Program-made: the position numbers and the translations under genes
DNA from: Actinokineospora spheciospongiae
GTDB lineage: Bacteria > Actinomycetota > Actinomycetes > Mycobacteriales > Pseudonocardiaceae
DNA length: 38,112 nucleotides
Assembly: GCF_000564855.1 (NCBI RefSeq)
Contig: NZ_AYXG01000042.1
Location: 1 to 38,112, forward strand
Direction of reading: 5' to 3'
Part shown: positions 15,952 to 23,957 of the stretch, piece by piece
Layout of the letters: every line of letters begins with the position of its first letter
Numbering within the stretch: position 1 is the stretch's first letter
The notes under the pieces: model-generated
Seen by the model: only the letters and a program-made list of their open reading frames with translations
The model's database searches: none
What the model was told of the DNA's origin: nothing

Positions 15952-17484
15952 CTAGACACCCGCGTGCGCGAGGCTCTTCTCACCGGACTTGCGCAGGTAG
16001 AAGACCCACGTCGTGACCGCGAACATCACGTAGGCGGCGATGAACACGTACAGCGCCGAGGTCGACCAGGTGGCGTGGGCGTCCGCCGCGGCGACCTTGG
16101 CCTCCGGGGTCTTCGCCGCCGCCACCGCGCCGCTGACCGGGACGCTGGCGAGCCGGAAGATCTGCTGGATCAGGAACCCGCCGAAGGCGCCGATGGCCCC
16201 GGCGATGCCGATGACCGCGGCCGACATCCGCTTGTAGGCCAGGGCGGTGGCGGTCGCGTCGAGCCCGGCGGCGTCGACCTGCCGCCTGCCCAGTTCGCCG
16301 AAGATGACCGGGATCATCCGGTAGGTGGACCCGTTGCCCGCCCCGGAGAGCGCGAAGATCACCATGTAGGAGGCGAAGAACAGCCCGAAGCTGCGCTCGT
16401 TCACCCCCACCATGGCCAGCGCGGTGAACGCGGCCATGGCGATGAACACGAACAGCGTGACCCGGGCGCCGCCGAGCCGGTCGGCGAGCCAGCCGCCGAA
16501 CGGGCGGGTGAACGAACCGATCAGCGCGCCGAGGAACCCCAGGCCCGCCAGGTAGGTGCCGATGAACGGGTTCTGCGCCAGGAACTCCGGGAAGGTCAGC
16601 TTGATGACCAGCGGCAGCGCGAAGGAGAAGCCGATGAACGAGCCGAAGGTGCCGATGTAGAGCACCGACATGATCCAGGTGTGGCTCTCCCGCAGGCAGC
16701 TCAGGTACGACCTGGTGTCGGCCTTGGCCATGGTCAGGCTGTCCATCTTGAACCACGCGCCGATCACCGCGACGACGATGAACGGCATCCACATGATGCC
16801 CGCGTAGGCCAGGTGCACCGGGTGGACCGGGTTCTTGGCGATGGCGTAGGGCACGCCGATGATGACCACGAGCGGCGTCAGCAGTTGCACCACCGCCACC
16901 CCGAGGTTGCCGCCCGCGGCGTTGAGGCCGAGCGCGAGGCCCTTCTTCTTCTCCGGGTAGAAGAAGGAGATGTTGGCCATCGACGAGGAGAAGTTGCCGC
17001 CGCCGAACCCGGCCAGCGCCGAGAGCACCAGCATGATGGTGAACTGGGTGTCGTGCGACTGCTCGCGCACGAAGTCGAAGTGCACCATCGCGGCCAGCGC
17101 CCCGGTCGGGATGAACAGCAGGGCTGCGCTGATGGCCGTCCACAGCCTGCCGCCGAAGCGGGGCACCGCGAACGTGTAGGGGATGCGCAGCGCGGACCCG
17201 ACCAGGTTGGGCAGCGCGGTGAGCCAGAACAGCTCGCTGGCGGTGAACGCGGTGCCGCCGCCGAACCCGGCGTTCGACAGGTTCAGCACGACCACCGACC
17301 ACAGCACCCAGATGGAGAACCCGAGGTGCTCGGCGAAGATGGAGAACGCCAGGTTCCGCCGGGCGATCCTCTTCCCGGTCTTCTCCCAGAACTCGGCGTT
17401 CTCCGGCTCCCAGTGGTCGATCCACCGACCCGGCCGCCGGGTGGGGGCATCCGCCTGGGGCGGCGAATCGACGGTGAGACTCAT
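15952..17484 (-). CDS. narK: NarK-type nitrate/nitrite transporter (MFS)
   Basis: A 510-residue major facilitator protein of the nitrate/nitrite porter family with about 12 hydrophobic segments. The two family glycine-rich signatures are visible: GFGGGNFSSSMANISFFYP in the fifth-helix region and FALSGAGNGSTYRMIPVIF in the eleventh. The N-terminus is cytoplasmic (RWIDHWEPENAEFWEKTG). It brings nitrite, and perhaps nitrate, into the cell for NirBD; no nitrate reductase gene is in the window. The ATG at 17484 follows AGAGGAGGACGTTTCC. It is the first gene of the minus-strand nitrogen cluster. Confidence 0.93.
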   Translation of the reverse strand: MSLTVDSPPQADAPTRRPGRWIDHWEPENAEFWEKTGKRIARRNLAFSIFAEHLGFSIWVLWSVVVLNLSNAGFGGGTAFTASELFWLTALPNLVGSALRIPYTFAVPRFGGRLWTAISAALLFIPTGALAAMVHFDFVREQSHDTQFTIMLVLSALAGFGGGNFSSSMANISFFYPEKKKGLALGLNAAGGNLGVAVVQLLTPLVVIIGVPYAIAKNPVHPVHLAYAGIMWMPFIVVAVIGAWFKMDSLTMAKADTRSYLSCLRESHTWIMSVLYIGTFGSFIGFSFALPLVIKLTFPEFLAQNPFIGTYLAGLGFLGALIGSFTRPFGGWLADRLGGARVTLFVFIAMAAFTALAMVGVNERSFGLFFASYMVIFALSGAGNGSTYRMIPVIFGELGRRQVDAAGLDATATALAYKRMSAAVIGIAGAIGAFGGFLIQQIFRLASVPVSGAVAAAKTPEAKVAAADAHATWSTSALYVFIAAYVMFAVTTWVFYLRKSGEKSLAHAGV

Positions 17485-17620
17485 GGAAACGTCCTCCTCT
17501 GCTGACCGTGGGAGGAACCCTAGGAAGTCGGGATTTCCCACGCGTGGCCCAGGATGACGCCGGTGGCACTTCTTGCGCACTCCGCCGGGCGGCGGCCAGT
17601 GAGGTCGGCGGTTCGGCCGC

Positions 17621-18412
17621 TCAGACCAGTTGGCCGATCCGGTGCGCCGCGCGCTCCAGGCCGCGCATGGACCGCGACGTCGACTTCGGGTGCAGCGCGT
17701 GCACGGCGAGGCGGAACAGCAGGGCGCGCAGCAGCGCCTGCGGCCACTCCTCCAGGTGCGACCACCGCTTGGCCAGCGCGTCGTCGGCGCCGCCCCAGGC
17801 CATGGCGTCGACCACCACGACCGCGGCGGCCCACTCCGGCGGGCGGTAGAAGGCGGTGAAGTCGATCAGCCCGGGCGGGGCCTCGTCGTCGAACAGGACG
17901 TTGCCGAACAGGTCGCCGTGCACCACCTGCGGGGTCAGCGAGATCTCCCGCCGGGACTCGGCGAACAGGTCGAACAGCCGCCCGCCCAGCTCCGGGGTCA
18001 GCCGGGGCGGGGTCTCCTCGCCCCAGGCGGCGCGGTCGGCGAGGGCGAACACGTCGGCGCGGGCCCCGAGGAACCGGGGCCGGGACAGGTGCGAGGTGGC
18101 CTTGTGCAGGCGCAGCGAGGCCGACACGACCTCGTCGTAGCGGGGTTCGGCGCGGCCGGGGATGAACCGGAACGCCATCCACCCGCCGACGACGAACCGC
18201 CCGTCGCTGGAGCGCAGCGGGCGGGCGAGGCGCAGGTCGGGGACGGTGAGGTCGTTGAGGGTCTGCGCCACCCAGCTCGCCTCGGCGGGGCTGTCCGCCT
18301 GCCGCATGGCCACGTCGTCGCAGCGCCACACCGGTCCGTGGTCGACCAGCACCGGTTCGGCGTCGCGGGCACCGAAAGCGGCGCGCACGTGTGGGGGCGG
18401 CGGAGTGCTCAC
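17621..18412 (-). CDS. APH-like phosphotransferase-fold protein (TIGR02569-type)
   Basis: A 263-residue protein with the aminoglycoside-phosphotransferase fold. The catalytic-loop motif VHGDLFGNVLFDDE (near residue 162) supplies Asp and Asn, and GLIDFTAFYRPPEW resembles the DFG-equivalent segment. The family's actinobacterial members sit next to moeZ, as does M. tuberculosis Rv3205c, and have no established substrate. Nothing here argues for antibiotic resistance: it lies in a conserved housekeeping neighbourhood. The GTG at 18412 (VSTPPPPHVRAAFGA) is preferred; upstream in-frame codons to 18511 look non-coding. It lies 82 bases past the moeZ terminator, on the same strand. Confidence 0.8.
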   Translation of the reverse strand: MSTPPPPHVRAAFGARDAEPVLVDHGPVWRCDDVAMRQADSPAEASWVAQTLNDLTVPDLRLARPLRSSDGRFVVGGWMAFRFIPGRAEPRYDEVVSASLRLHKATSHLSRPRFLGARADVFALADRAAWGEETPPRLTPELGGRLFDLFAESRREISLTPQVVHGDLFGNVLFDDEAPPGLIDFTAFYRPPEWAAAVVVVDAMAWGGADDALAKRWSHLEEWPQALLRALLFRLAVHALHPKSTSRSMRGLERAAHRIGQLV

Positions 18413-18493
18413 GGGTCGGGACGCTACCCGTCCCGGCCCCGCCGACACGTGGGCGACACGGGCCCCGATGTATTGATCTTCGCAGGTGGGGGC

Positions 18494-18525
18494 GGCCCGG
18501 GCGACCCGCACGGGTCGCCCGGGCC
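18494..18525 (-). terminator. Terminator hairpin after moeZ
   Basis: A perfect 14-bp stem (starting GGCCCGGGCGACCC) with loop GCAC lies seven bases past the moeZ stop codon. It is one of the strongest hairpins in the window. Confidence 0.85.
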
Positions 18526-18532
18526 CCCTCGG

Positions 18533-19711
18533 CTAGTACGTGGGCAGGCTCGGGTCGACGTCGTGGGCCCAACCCAGGACACCGCCGCCGACGTGCACCG
18601 CGTCCTTGAACCCGGCCTTGTGCAGCGCCGCGAGCGCCTCCGCCGAGCGCGCGCCCGACTTGCAGTGCAGCACGATCTGCTTGTCCTGCGGCAGCTCGGA
18701 GAACGCCTCCCCGGAGAGGATGCGGTCCTTGGGGATCAGCGTGGAACCCTCGATCCGGACGATCTCGTACTCCCCCGGCTCGCGGACGTCGATCAGCGCG
18801 AAGTCGTCGCCCCGGTCGAACTTCTCCTTCAGCTCGCGCGGGGTGATGGTGCTGCCCGCCGCCGCCTGCTGGGCGTCGTCGGACACCACGCCGCAGAACG
18901 CGTCGTAGTCGATCAGGCCCTCGATCGGCTTGGTCTCCGGGTCCTTGCGGATCTTGATGGTCCGGTAGGACATCTCCAGCGCGTCGTAGACCATCAGGCG
19001 GCCCAGCAGCGTCTCGCCGATGCCGGTCAGCAGCTTGATCGCCTCGGTCACCATGATCGACCCGATGGACGCGCACAGCACGCCCAGCACGCCGCCCTCG
19101 GCGCACGAGGGGACCATCCCGGGCGGCGGCGGCTCGGGGTAGAGGTCGCGGTAGTTGAGGCCCTGCCCGTTGGGGGCGTCCTCCCAGAACACGCTGACCT
19201 GGCCCTCGAACCGGAAGATCGAGCCCCACACGTACGGCTTGCCCAGCAGCACGGCGGCGTCGTTCACCAGGTAGCGGGTGGCGAAGTTGTCGGTGCCGTC
19301 GAGGATCAGGTCGTAGTCGCGGAAGACGTCCAGCGCGTTCGACGAGTTCAGGTGCTCCTGGTGCAGGACCACCGTGACCAGCGGGTTGATCTCGGCGATC
19401 GACTCCCGCGCGGACTCCGCCTTCGGCTTGCCCACGTCGGACTGGCCGTGGATGACCTGGCGCTGCAGGTTGGACTCGTCGACGACGTCGAAGTCGACGA
19501 CGCCGAGGGTGCCCACGCCCGCGGCGGCCAGGTAGAGCAGCGCCGGGCTGCCCAGGCCGCCCGCGCCGACCACCAGGACCTTGGCGTTCTTGAGCCGCTT
19601 CTGCCCGTCCACGCCGACGTCGGGGATGATGAGGTGGCGGCTGTAGCGGGCCACCTCCTCCTTGGTCAGCTCCTGCGCCGGCTCCACGAGCGGCGGCAAA
19701 CTGCCTGGCAT
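18533..19711 (-). CDS. moeZ: MoeZ: adenylyltransferase/sulfurtransferase
   Basis: This 392-residue protein joins an E1-like MoeB/ThiF domain to a C-terminal rhodanese domain. The nucleotide loop GAGGLGSP is at residues 49-56, then DFDVVDESNLQRQ and DGTDNFATRYL. The rhodanese active-site loop is LHCKSGARS (Cys near 349). MoeZ activates ubiquitin-like sulphur carriers (MoaD, CysO-type, ThiS) and passes sulphur to them. The zinc CxxC pair usual in MoeB is absent from the RKDPETKPIEGLIDY segment; as I recall, M. tuberculosis MoeZ (Rv3206c) reads the same way there. The ATG at 19711 follows GAGGAGGAG. A perfect palindrome (CGGCACC-G-GGTGCCG, 19744-19758) lies in its leader. Confidence 0.92.
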   Translation of the reverse strand: MPGSLPPLVEPAQELTKEEVARYSRHLIIPDVGVDGQKRLKNAKVLVVGAGGLGSPALLYLAAAGVGTLGVVDFDVVDESNLQRQVIHGQSDVGKPKAESARESIAEINPLVTVVLHQEHLNSSNALDVFRDYDLILDGTDNFATRYLVNDAAVLLGKPYVWGSIFRFEGQVSVFWEDAPNGQGLNYRDLYPEPPPPGMVPSCAEGGVLGVLCASIGSIMVTEAIKLLTGIGETLLGRLMVYDALEMSYRTIKIRKDPETKPIEGLIDYDAFCGVVSDDAQQAAAGSTITPRELKEKFDRGDDFALIDVREPGEYEIVRIEGSTLIPKDRILSGEAFSELPQDKQIVLHCKSGARSAEALAALHKAGFKDAVHVGGGVLGWAHDVDPSLPTY

Positions 19712-19790
19712 CGGCTCCTCCTCGAACACGGGTGTGGTCCCGCCGGCACCGGGTGCCGACATCGGAACTGAACACCAGAATCCCACGGGG

Positions 19791-19824
19791 GATTCCACTC
19801 CTCCCAGCATCCGGGAGGGGAATC
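19791..19824 (-). terminator. Hairpin between the DUF3152 gene and moeZ
   Basis: Arms GATTCC-ACT-CCTCCC and GGGAGG-GGAATC pair over 12 bp with a three-base bulge and a seven-base loop. It lies after the DUF3152 stop and before moeZ, so moeZ probably has its own promoter in 19712-19790. Confidence 0.65.
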
Positions 19825-19835
19825 ACGTCCCGGAC

Positions 19836-19883
19836 CAGCCGGTGGGTCAGCCGGTGGGTCAGCCGGTGGGTCAGCCTGCGGGT
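19836..19883. repeat. 12-bp tandem repeat at the 3' end of the DUF3152 gene
   Basis: Three exact copies of CAGCCGGTGGGT plus a degenerate fourth (CAGCCTGCGGGT) run across the stop codon of the DUF3152 gene. The degenerate copy codes for the end of the QAQPAG tail. Unit loss or gain would mainly alter the 3' untranslated stretch. Confidence 0.85.
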
Positions 19884-20920
19884 TGCGCCTGCGGGTTGGG
19901 CCAGGCGTTGGGCTTGCACACCAGCCCGTCGGTCTTCACCGCGTCGGTAAGCCCGACCGCCCGGTTGAGCTGGGCCACGTAGTTGTTCGCCACGCCGAAG
20001 CTCTGCTGCATCATCACCGGCGCCAGCGCCCCGTTCTGCGCGCAGCCGACGTGGCTGTTGCGGAACGCGTGGCCGATCTCGTGGTTGATCGCGTACTGCC
20101 GGTAGGTCAGCATGTCGCCGCCGAAGACCACCGCGCCGCGCACCCAGCGGGCCAGGTTGATCATCACGCGCTTCTCGGTGCCGCGGTAGCAGGAGGACTC
20201 GTACTTGATCGAGTACCCGCACATGTCGGGCCGGTGCGCGGTGTCCGGGCTGGTCAGGCTCACCCGGAAGCTGGGGTCGGGGAAGTCCGGCTCGACCCGC
20301 TGCACGGAGATCTCCCCCAGGCTGGTCCAGCCCCGCGGGTCGGCCAGCGTCTGGTCGATGAGCTGGGCGAACGCCGCGTCACCGCTGAACGCCGTCGGGT
20401 CGATGCCGTCCTCGACCTCGACGGTGTAGGTGTAGAGCTTCGGGCCGGTGCCGACCCGCTCGCCGTGCCCGGGCACCCCGTGCCAGGTGCCCGCGCCGGA
20501 CTGGCTGTACGGGCCGCCGTTGGGCAGGTCCGCGGTGGGCACGGACACGTCCACCGGGGTTCCCGCCCGCTCGGTGACCTCCGGCGGCCCGGTCACGACG
20601 GGCGCGCCGTCGGCGGCCAGCGGCTCACCGGTGGGCGTGGCGGCCACCGCGCCGCCCTTCTCCCCGGCGGTCTGCACGGCGACCAGCGCCGTCACCGCGA
20701 GCAGGACGGGCAGCGCGTAGACCCGCCAGCCGTAGGCGGCGAGCACCCCGCGCACCCCGCGGGGTGCGGTGGTCCTCCGCGGCGGGCGTTCCGGGCGCCA
20801 CGAGGCGGCCAACGGTTCGCCCGGCACGCGGCGGGCACCACCGCGGAGGCGGTCGTCGTCCGGCGTGGAGCGGGACGGCGTGTCCACGGGCTCGGACCCG
20901 CTCGGCGTCGTTCGGCTCAC
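19871..20920 (-). CDS. DUF3152 membrane-anchored metalloprotease-like protein
   Basis: A 349-residue protein with a basic, Pro-rich cytoplasmic N-terminus, one membrane helix (VYALPVLLAVTALVAVQTA, about residues 71-90) and a long extracytoplasmic domain. That domain contains INHEIGHAFRNSH, a zincin-like HExxH...H motif near residue 278, and two Cys pairs (MCGYSIKYESSC; HVGC...LVC). It corresponds to DUF3152 and to M. tuberculosis Rv3207c next to moeZ. Metal binding is suggested by the motif; a substrate is not known. The GTG start lacks a strong ribosome site. Confidence 0.85.
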   Translation of the reverse strand: MSRTTPSGSEPVDTPSRSTPDDDRLRGGARRVPGEPLAASWRPERPPRRTTAPRGVRGVLAAYGWRVYALPVLLAVTALVAVQTAGEKGGAVAATPTGEPLAADGAPVVTGPPEVTERAGTPVDVSVPTADLPNGGPYSQSGAGTWHGVPGHGERVGTGPKLYTYTVEVEDGIDPTAFSGDAAFAQLIDQTLADPRGWTSLGEISVQRVEPDFPDPSFRVSLTSPDTAHRPDMCGYSIKYESSCYRGTEKRVMINLARWVRGAVVFGGDMLTYRQYAINHEIGHAFRNSHVGCAQNGALAPVMMQQSFGVANNYVAQLNRAVGLTDAVKTDGLVCKPNAWPNPQAQPAG

Positions 20921-20997
20921 CGGACCCAGGGTGCCACATCACCCGGAATCCGCAGCGGCACCACCCGATCAGGCGTTTTCCCCGCCGTCGCCGCCCA

Positions 20998-21978
20998 CTA
21001 CCAGGTCCCGTCGGCCGCACCCTCCCACAGCCCGAGCACCGCCCGCGCCACGGTGGCGGGCCGCTCCATCTGCGCGACGTGCCCCGTCCTGGGCAGCACC
21101 AGCAGCCTGGCCCCGGGCACCAGCCGGGCCGTGCGCGGCGCCTTGCGGACGGTCACCAGCTTGTCCTCGGTGCCCCAGACGACCAGCGTCGGCGCGGTGA
21201 TCTTCGGCAGCATCCGCCACACCGACCGGGTGCCAGGGGCCAGCCACGACCGGATCAGCCCCACGGTGCTCTGCGCCAGCGCCGGGTTCGCCCAGGCCAG
21301 CTCGGCCCGCTCGGCGTACTCGTTCGCGGTCTCCTCCAGCCGCTCCTGCGACACCTGTGACGGGTCGGCGAAGCACAGGTTCAGCATCTGCGTCGCCCGC
21401 TGCCGCGGGGTGGTGCGGGCCAGCCGCCTGCGCGCGATGTTGCCGACGAGGGGCAGCATGGCCAGCGCCATCCTCGGGTCCGACATCCGCCGCGGGTCGG
21501 GCCGCAGGTCGGGCACCGCCGGGGACACCAGCGTCAGCGTGCGCACCAGGTCCGGGTGGCGCGCGGCGAGGTAGACGCAGATGGTGCCGCCCATGGAGTT
21601 GGCCAGCAGGTGCACCGGCCCCAGGTCCAGCCCGCGCAGCCAGGCGGCCAGCGCGTCCGCGTGCGCCTGGATGGTGAACGGGTAGCCCGCGGGCGGCGCC
21701 GACCGCCCGAAGCCCGGCAGGTCGACGGCGATGCCCGGGGCGTACCCGGCGAGCTGGCCCGCCAGGTCGGTCCAGTTGGTGGCCGCGCCGCCGAGCCCGT
21801 GCACGTACACGGCGGTCACCGGCCCCTCGCCCGGGGTACGCCGGACGTGCAGGGTGATCCCGGCGGAGGTGATCTCCTCCCCCGGCCAGGCGGGGTGCGC
21901 CCGGTCCACCGGGGGCAGCGCGGCGGCGGACAGCGGGACCCGGGTCAGGTGGGCCCGCTCGGTGGTGGAGACGTTCAT
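20998..21978 (-). CDS. Alpha/beta hydrolase
   Basis: A 326-residue hydrolase with VYVHGLGG, the nucleophile elbow LLANSMGGT (Asn rather than Gly two places before... the Ser, a variant elbow), Asp in WGTEDKLV and His in RTGHVAQME. It has no signal peptide, and the substrate cannot be inferred. The ATG at 21978 abuts GGGGAA; a GTG six bases later has better spacing to it. It is divergent from the TetR gene at 22164, and the operator at 22084-22097 lies in the shared 185-base gap, so it may be under the same regulator. On the minus strand it precedes the DUF3152 gene by 77 bases. Confidence 0.82.
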   Translation of the reverse strand: MNVSTTERAHLTRVPLSAAALPPVDRAHPAWPGEEITSAGITLHVRRTPGEGPVTAVYVHGLGGAATNWTDLAGQLAGYAPGIAVDLPGFGRSAPPAGYPFTIQAHADALAAWLRGLDLGPVHLLANSMGGTICVYLAARHPDLVRTLTLVSPAVPDLRPDPRRMSDPRMALAMLPLVGNIARRRLARTTPRQRATQMLNLCFADPSQVSQERLEETANEYAERAELAWANPALAQSTVGLIRSWLAPGTRSVWRMLPKITAPTLVVWGTEDKLVTVRKAPRTARLVPGARLLVLPRTGHVAQMERPATVARAVLGLWEGAADGTW

Positions 21979-22083
21979 TTCCCCAGTCTGCCCGGCATCC
22001 CACGACCTCGCCGCACTGAGATCCGGCTCACCCGGGATACTCCTGCGGGGGAGATTCCCCCGGGGTCCGTGGCCCGAATTGGG

Positions 22084-22097
22084 TTACTGGCGAGTAA
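22084..22097. promoter_or_regulatory. TetR operator (TTACT-N4-AGTAA) upstream of the TetR gene at 22164
   Basis: TTACT-GGCG-AGTAA is a perfect 5-bp-arm palindrome 66 bases before the TetR gene. The same core, TACTGGCGAGTAAG, recurs at 23901 upstream of a hydrolase. Repetition at two promoters plus the adjacent repressor gene supports an autoregulatory operator. A small hairpin (CGGGGGA/TCCCCCG, 22046-22062) lies further upstream. Confidence 0.65.
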
Positions 22098-22163
22098 GCT
22101 CGAACCACCCGTTCGGGTTGGCGATCCTGCCCGATGGTTGCACGTGAGCGAGGGTGGAGGCGC

Positions 22164-22802
22164 ATGTCTGAGACGGTTCAGCAGAACGGGGTCGGCCGAG
22201 GGGCCAGGCTCCCCCGCACCGCGCGGCGGGCCCAGCTCCTCGCCGCGGCTCAGGACGTCTTCGCGGCGAACGGGTACCACGCCGCGGGGATGGACGAGAT
22301 CGCCGAGCGCGCGGGCGTCAGCAAGCCGGTCCTCTACCAGCACTTCCCCGGCAAGCTCGAGCTGTACATGGCGTTGCTGGACAAGCACGTCGACGAGCTG
22401 GTCCGCCGGGTCACCGAGGCCATGGAGTCCACCACGGACAACAAGGACCGGGTGCGCAACGCGGTCGGCGCCTACTTCGGCTTCGTCGACAACGAGAGCC
22501 AGGCCTTCCGCCTGGTCTTCGAGAGCGACCTGCGCGGCGAACCGCTGGTCCAGGACGCCGTCGACCGCGCCACCACCTCCAGCGTGGACGTCATCACCGC
22601 CACCATCACCGCGGACGCGGGCCTGGACGAGGCGCGCGCCCGGCTGCTGGCGGTCGGCCTGGTCGGTGTCAGCCAGGTCGCGGCGATGGCGTGGCTGTCG
22701 GACAACCGCAGCCTCCCCAAGGAGGACGCCATCGCCCTCATCAGCAACCTGGCGTGGCGGGGCATCGGCGGCGGCTTCCCGCTGCTGCCCCCGAACGACT
22801 GA
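22164..22802 (+). CDS. TetR-family regulator (Rv3208-like position)
   Basis: A 212-residue TetR protein. The N-terminal helix-turn-helix reads ...FAANGYHAAGMDEIAERAGVSKPVLYQHFPGKLELY (about residues 37-72), followed by an all-helical ligand domain that resembles those of actinobacterial lipid regulators. The ATG at 22164 follows GGTGGAGGCGC. The recognition helix SKPVLYQHF nearly equals that of the second TetR at 25826 (TKPVLYRHF), matching their similar TTAC half-sites. Probable targets, from shared palindromes, are its own promoter and the hydrolase gene at 22852. The effector is unknown. By position it matches Rv3208. Confidence 0.88.
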   Translation: MSETVQQNGVGRGARLPRTARRAQLLAAAQDVFAANGYHAAGMDEIAERAGVSKPVLYQHFPGKLELYMALLDKHVDELVRRVTEAMESTTDNKDRVRNAVGAYFGFVDNESQAFRLVFESDLRGEPLVQDAVDRATTSSVDVITATITADAGLDEARARLLAVGLVGVSQVAAMAWLSDNRSLPKEDAIALISNLAWRGIGGGFPLLPPND

Positions 22803-22804
22803 GA

Positions 22805-22847
22805 CCACCCGCCTCCCGGCCCGCGCGACGCGGACCGGGCCGGGTGG
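22805..22847. terminator. Convergent terminator hairpin
   Basis: Arms CCACCCG and CGGGTGG enclose a second GGCCCG/CGGGCC stem that competes for one base. It lies between the convergent ends of the TetR gene and the hydrolase gene. Confidence 0.6.
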
Positions 22848-22851
22848 CGCC

Positions 22852-23865
22852 TCAGCGGGTGGGCGCAGGCGCTGAGGCCCTGGCCAGCCGCAGGATGCGC
22901 GCCGCCAGTTCGGGGGCCCGCTCGTAGGGCAGCATGTGCCCCGCCTTCGGGTAGCGCACGAACTCCGTGTCCGGCAGCGCCCGCGCGATCACGTGCGCGT
23001 GCTCCAGCGGCGTGACCCGGTCCGCCTCCCCCACCAGCACCTGCGTCCGCACCGACCGGTACACCGAGAGCGCGGGCACGCGCGAGTGGTTGCGCAGGAT
23101 GTCGCGCTGCAACGCGCCCATCGTGCCCTTGTGCGCCCGCCCGAGCTGCTCGGCCACCGCCCGGACGTCCACCAGCCGGAAGGTCGACCCGAACACCAGC
23201 CACCGCAGGAAGGCCAGCCCACCCAGCTCCTGCACCCGCGACACCCGCGGGGCCACCCGGTCGGCGAGTTCGGCGAGGGCGAGCGGTTCGGCGGAAGTCG
23301 GCTCAGCGGGGATCGGTTCGGTGGGCATCGGCTCAGCGGGGACCGGCCCGGTGGTGTTCATCCCCTCCAGCACCGCCCGCGTGCCCACCGCCGTGGACCG
23401 ACCGCGCGAGCGCCGGTTCAGCACGGCCCGCACCACCGGCCGGGGCAGGCCGAAGGTCAACTGCGCCATCTCCGCCGCCGAGGTCGAGACGAACATCGCC
23501 CCGGCCAGCGACGCCGCCACCTCCGGGTGCGCCTCGGCGAGCGCCATCAGCGTCATCCCGCCCATGGAGTGGCCCACCACGACGACCCGACCCGAGGGCG
23601 CGCGGTCGGCGATCAGCTCCGCCAGGTCCGAGGCGAGCCGCGGCAGGGTGGAGCCGTCGCGCGGGCCCGCGGCGGAGCGGCCGTGGCCGCGCTGGTCGTA
23701 GCGCAGGACGCGGACGTGCGGGGCGAGGAGGGGCTCCACCACGTCCCACACCCGCAGGTCACTGGTCCACCCGTGCGCGAGCACCACGGTCACGGGCGCC
23801 GCGGCGGGGCCGGTGTCGACCACGTGCAGTGCCACGCCGTCCGAGGTGCGGAAGATGTCAGCCAC
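22852..23865 (-). CDS. Alpha/beta hydrolase, TetR-controlled, with internal Pro-Glu repeat
   Basis: A 337-residue hydrolase with VLAHGWTSDLRVWD, nucleophile VGHSMGGMTLM, an acidic residue in GEADRVTP and His in AGHMLPYER. It is a clear paralogue of the neighbouring 23958 product; both share GHSMGGMTLMALAE.HP and GHML.YER. Unlike that paralogue it carries a low-complexity stretch VPAEPMPTEPIPAEPTSAEP in the lid region, coded by a 30-bp direct repeat. The GTG at 23865 is chosen because the next upstream in-frame codons are GTA and cannot initiate. It has no clear ribosome site, so translation may be leaderless or have a very short leader. Two TetR-type palindromes lie 12-49 bases upstream. Confidence 0.85.
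   Translation of the reverse strand: MADIFRTSDGVALHVVDTGPAAAPVTVVLAHGWTSDLRVWDVVEPLLAPHVRVLRYDQRGHGRSAAGPRDGSTLPRLASDLAELIADRAPSGRVVVVGHSMGGMTLMALAEAHPEVAASLAGAMFVSTSAAEMAQLTFGLPRPVVRAVLNRRSRGRSTAVGTRAVLEGMNTTGPVPAEPMPTEPIPAEPTSAEPLALAELADRVAPRVSRVQELGGLAFLRWLVFGSTFRLVDVRAVAEQLGRAHKGTMGALQRDILRNHSRVPALSVYRSVRTQVLVGEADRVTPLEHAHVIARALPDTEFVRYPKAGHMLPYERAPELAARILRLARASAPAPTR
23296..23355 (-). repeat. In-frame 30-bp direct repeat inside the hydrolase gene
   Basis: Two 30-base units (each containing TCGGCTCAGCGGGGA) lie back to back, with a 15-base sub-period, encoding the PAEP/PTEP segment. Multiples of three keep the frame, so copy number could vary the length of the lid. Confidence 0.75.
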
Positions 23866-23876
23866 GGCACGGAAGG

Positions 23877-23890
23877 TTACTACGGAGTAG
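23877..23890 (-). promoter_or_regulatory. TetR operator, proximal copy, upstream of the hydrolase at 23865
   Basis: TTACT-ACGG-AGTAG is a near-perfect palindrome of the same TTAC-N6-GTAR form as the site before the TetR gene. It begins 12 bases upstream of the hydrolase start, so repressor bound there would cover the promoter or start region. Confidence 0.6.
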
Positions 23891-23899
23891 ACGGTAGAC

Positions 23900-23914
23900 C
23901 TACTGGCGAGTAAG
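23900..23914 (-). promoter_or_regulatory. TetR operator, distal copy, upstream of the hydrolase at 23865
   Basis: CTACTGGCGAGTAAG shares 14 consecutive bases with the site at 22085-22098. Its centre is 23 bp from the proximal copy, about two helical turns, allowing two dimers on one face. Confidence 0.65.
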
Positions 23915-23916
23915 AA

Positions 23917-23953
23917 CCCCGGTCCGCCTCGCCCCCGGGGAGGCGGACCGGGG
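23917..23953 (-). terminator. Terminator hairpin after the hydrolase at 23958
   Basis: A perfect 14-bp stem (CCCCGGTCCGCCTC with its complement) and a nine-base loop lie four bases past the stop codon. It separates the AurF-hydrolase operon from the promoter of the next hydrolase gene. Confidence 0.85.
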
Positions 23954-23957
23954 CGGC

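Noticed and set aside
17621-18412. Aminoglycoside resistance gene
   Set aside because: The APH fold is clear, but the gene matches a conserved family linked to moeZ and has no sign of transfer or resistance context.
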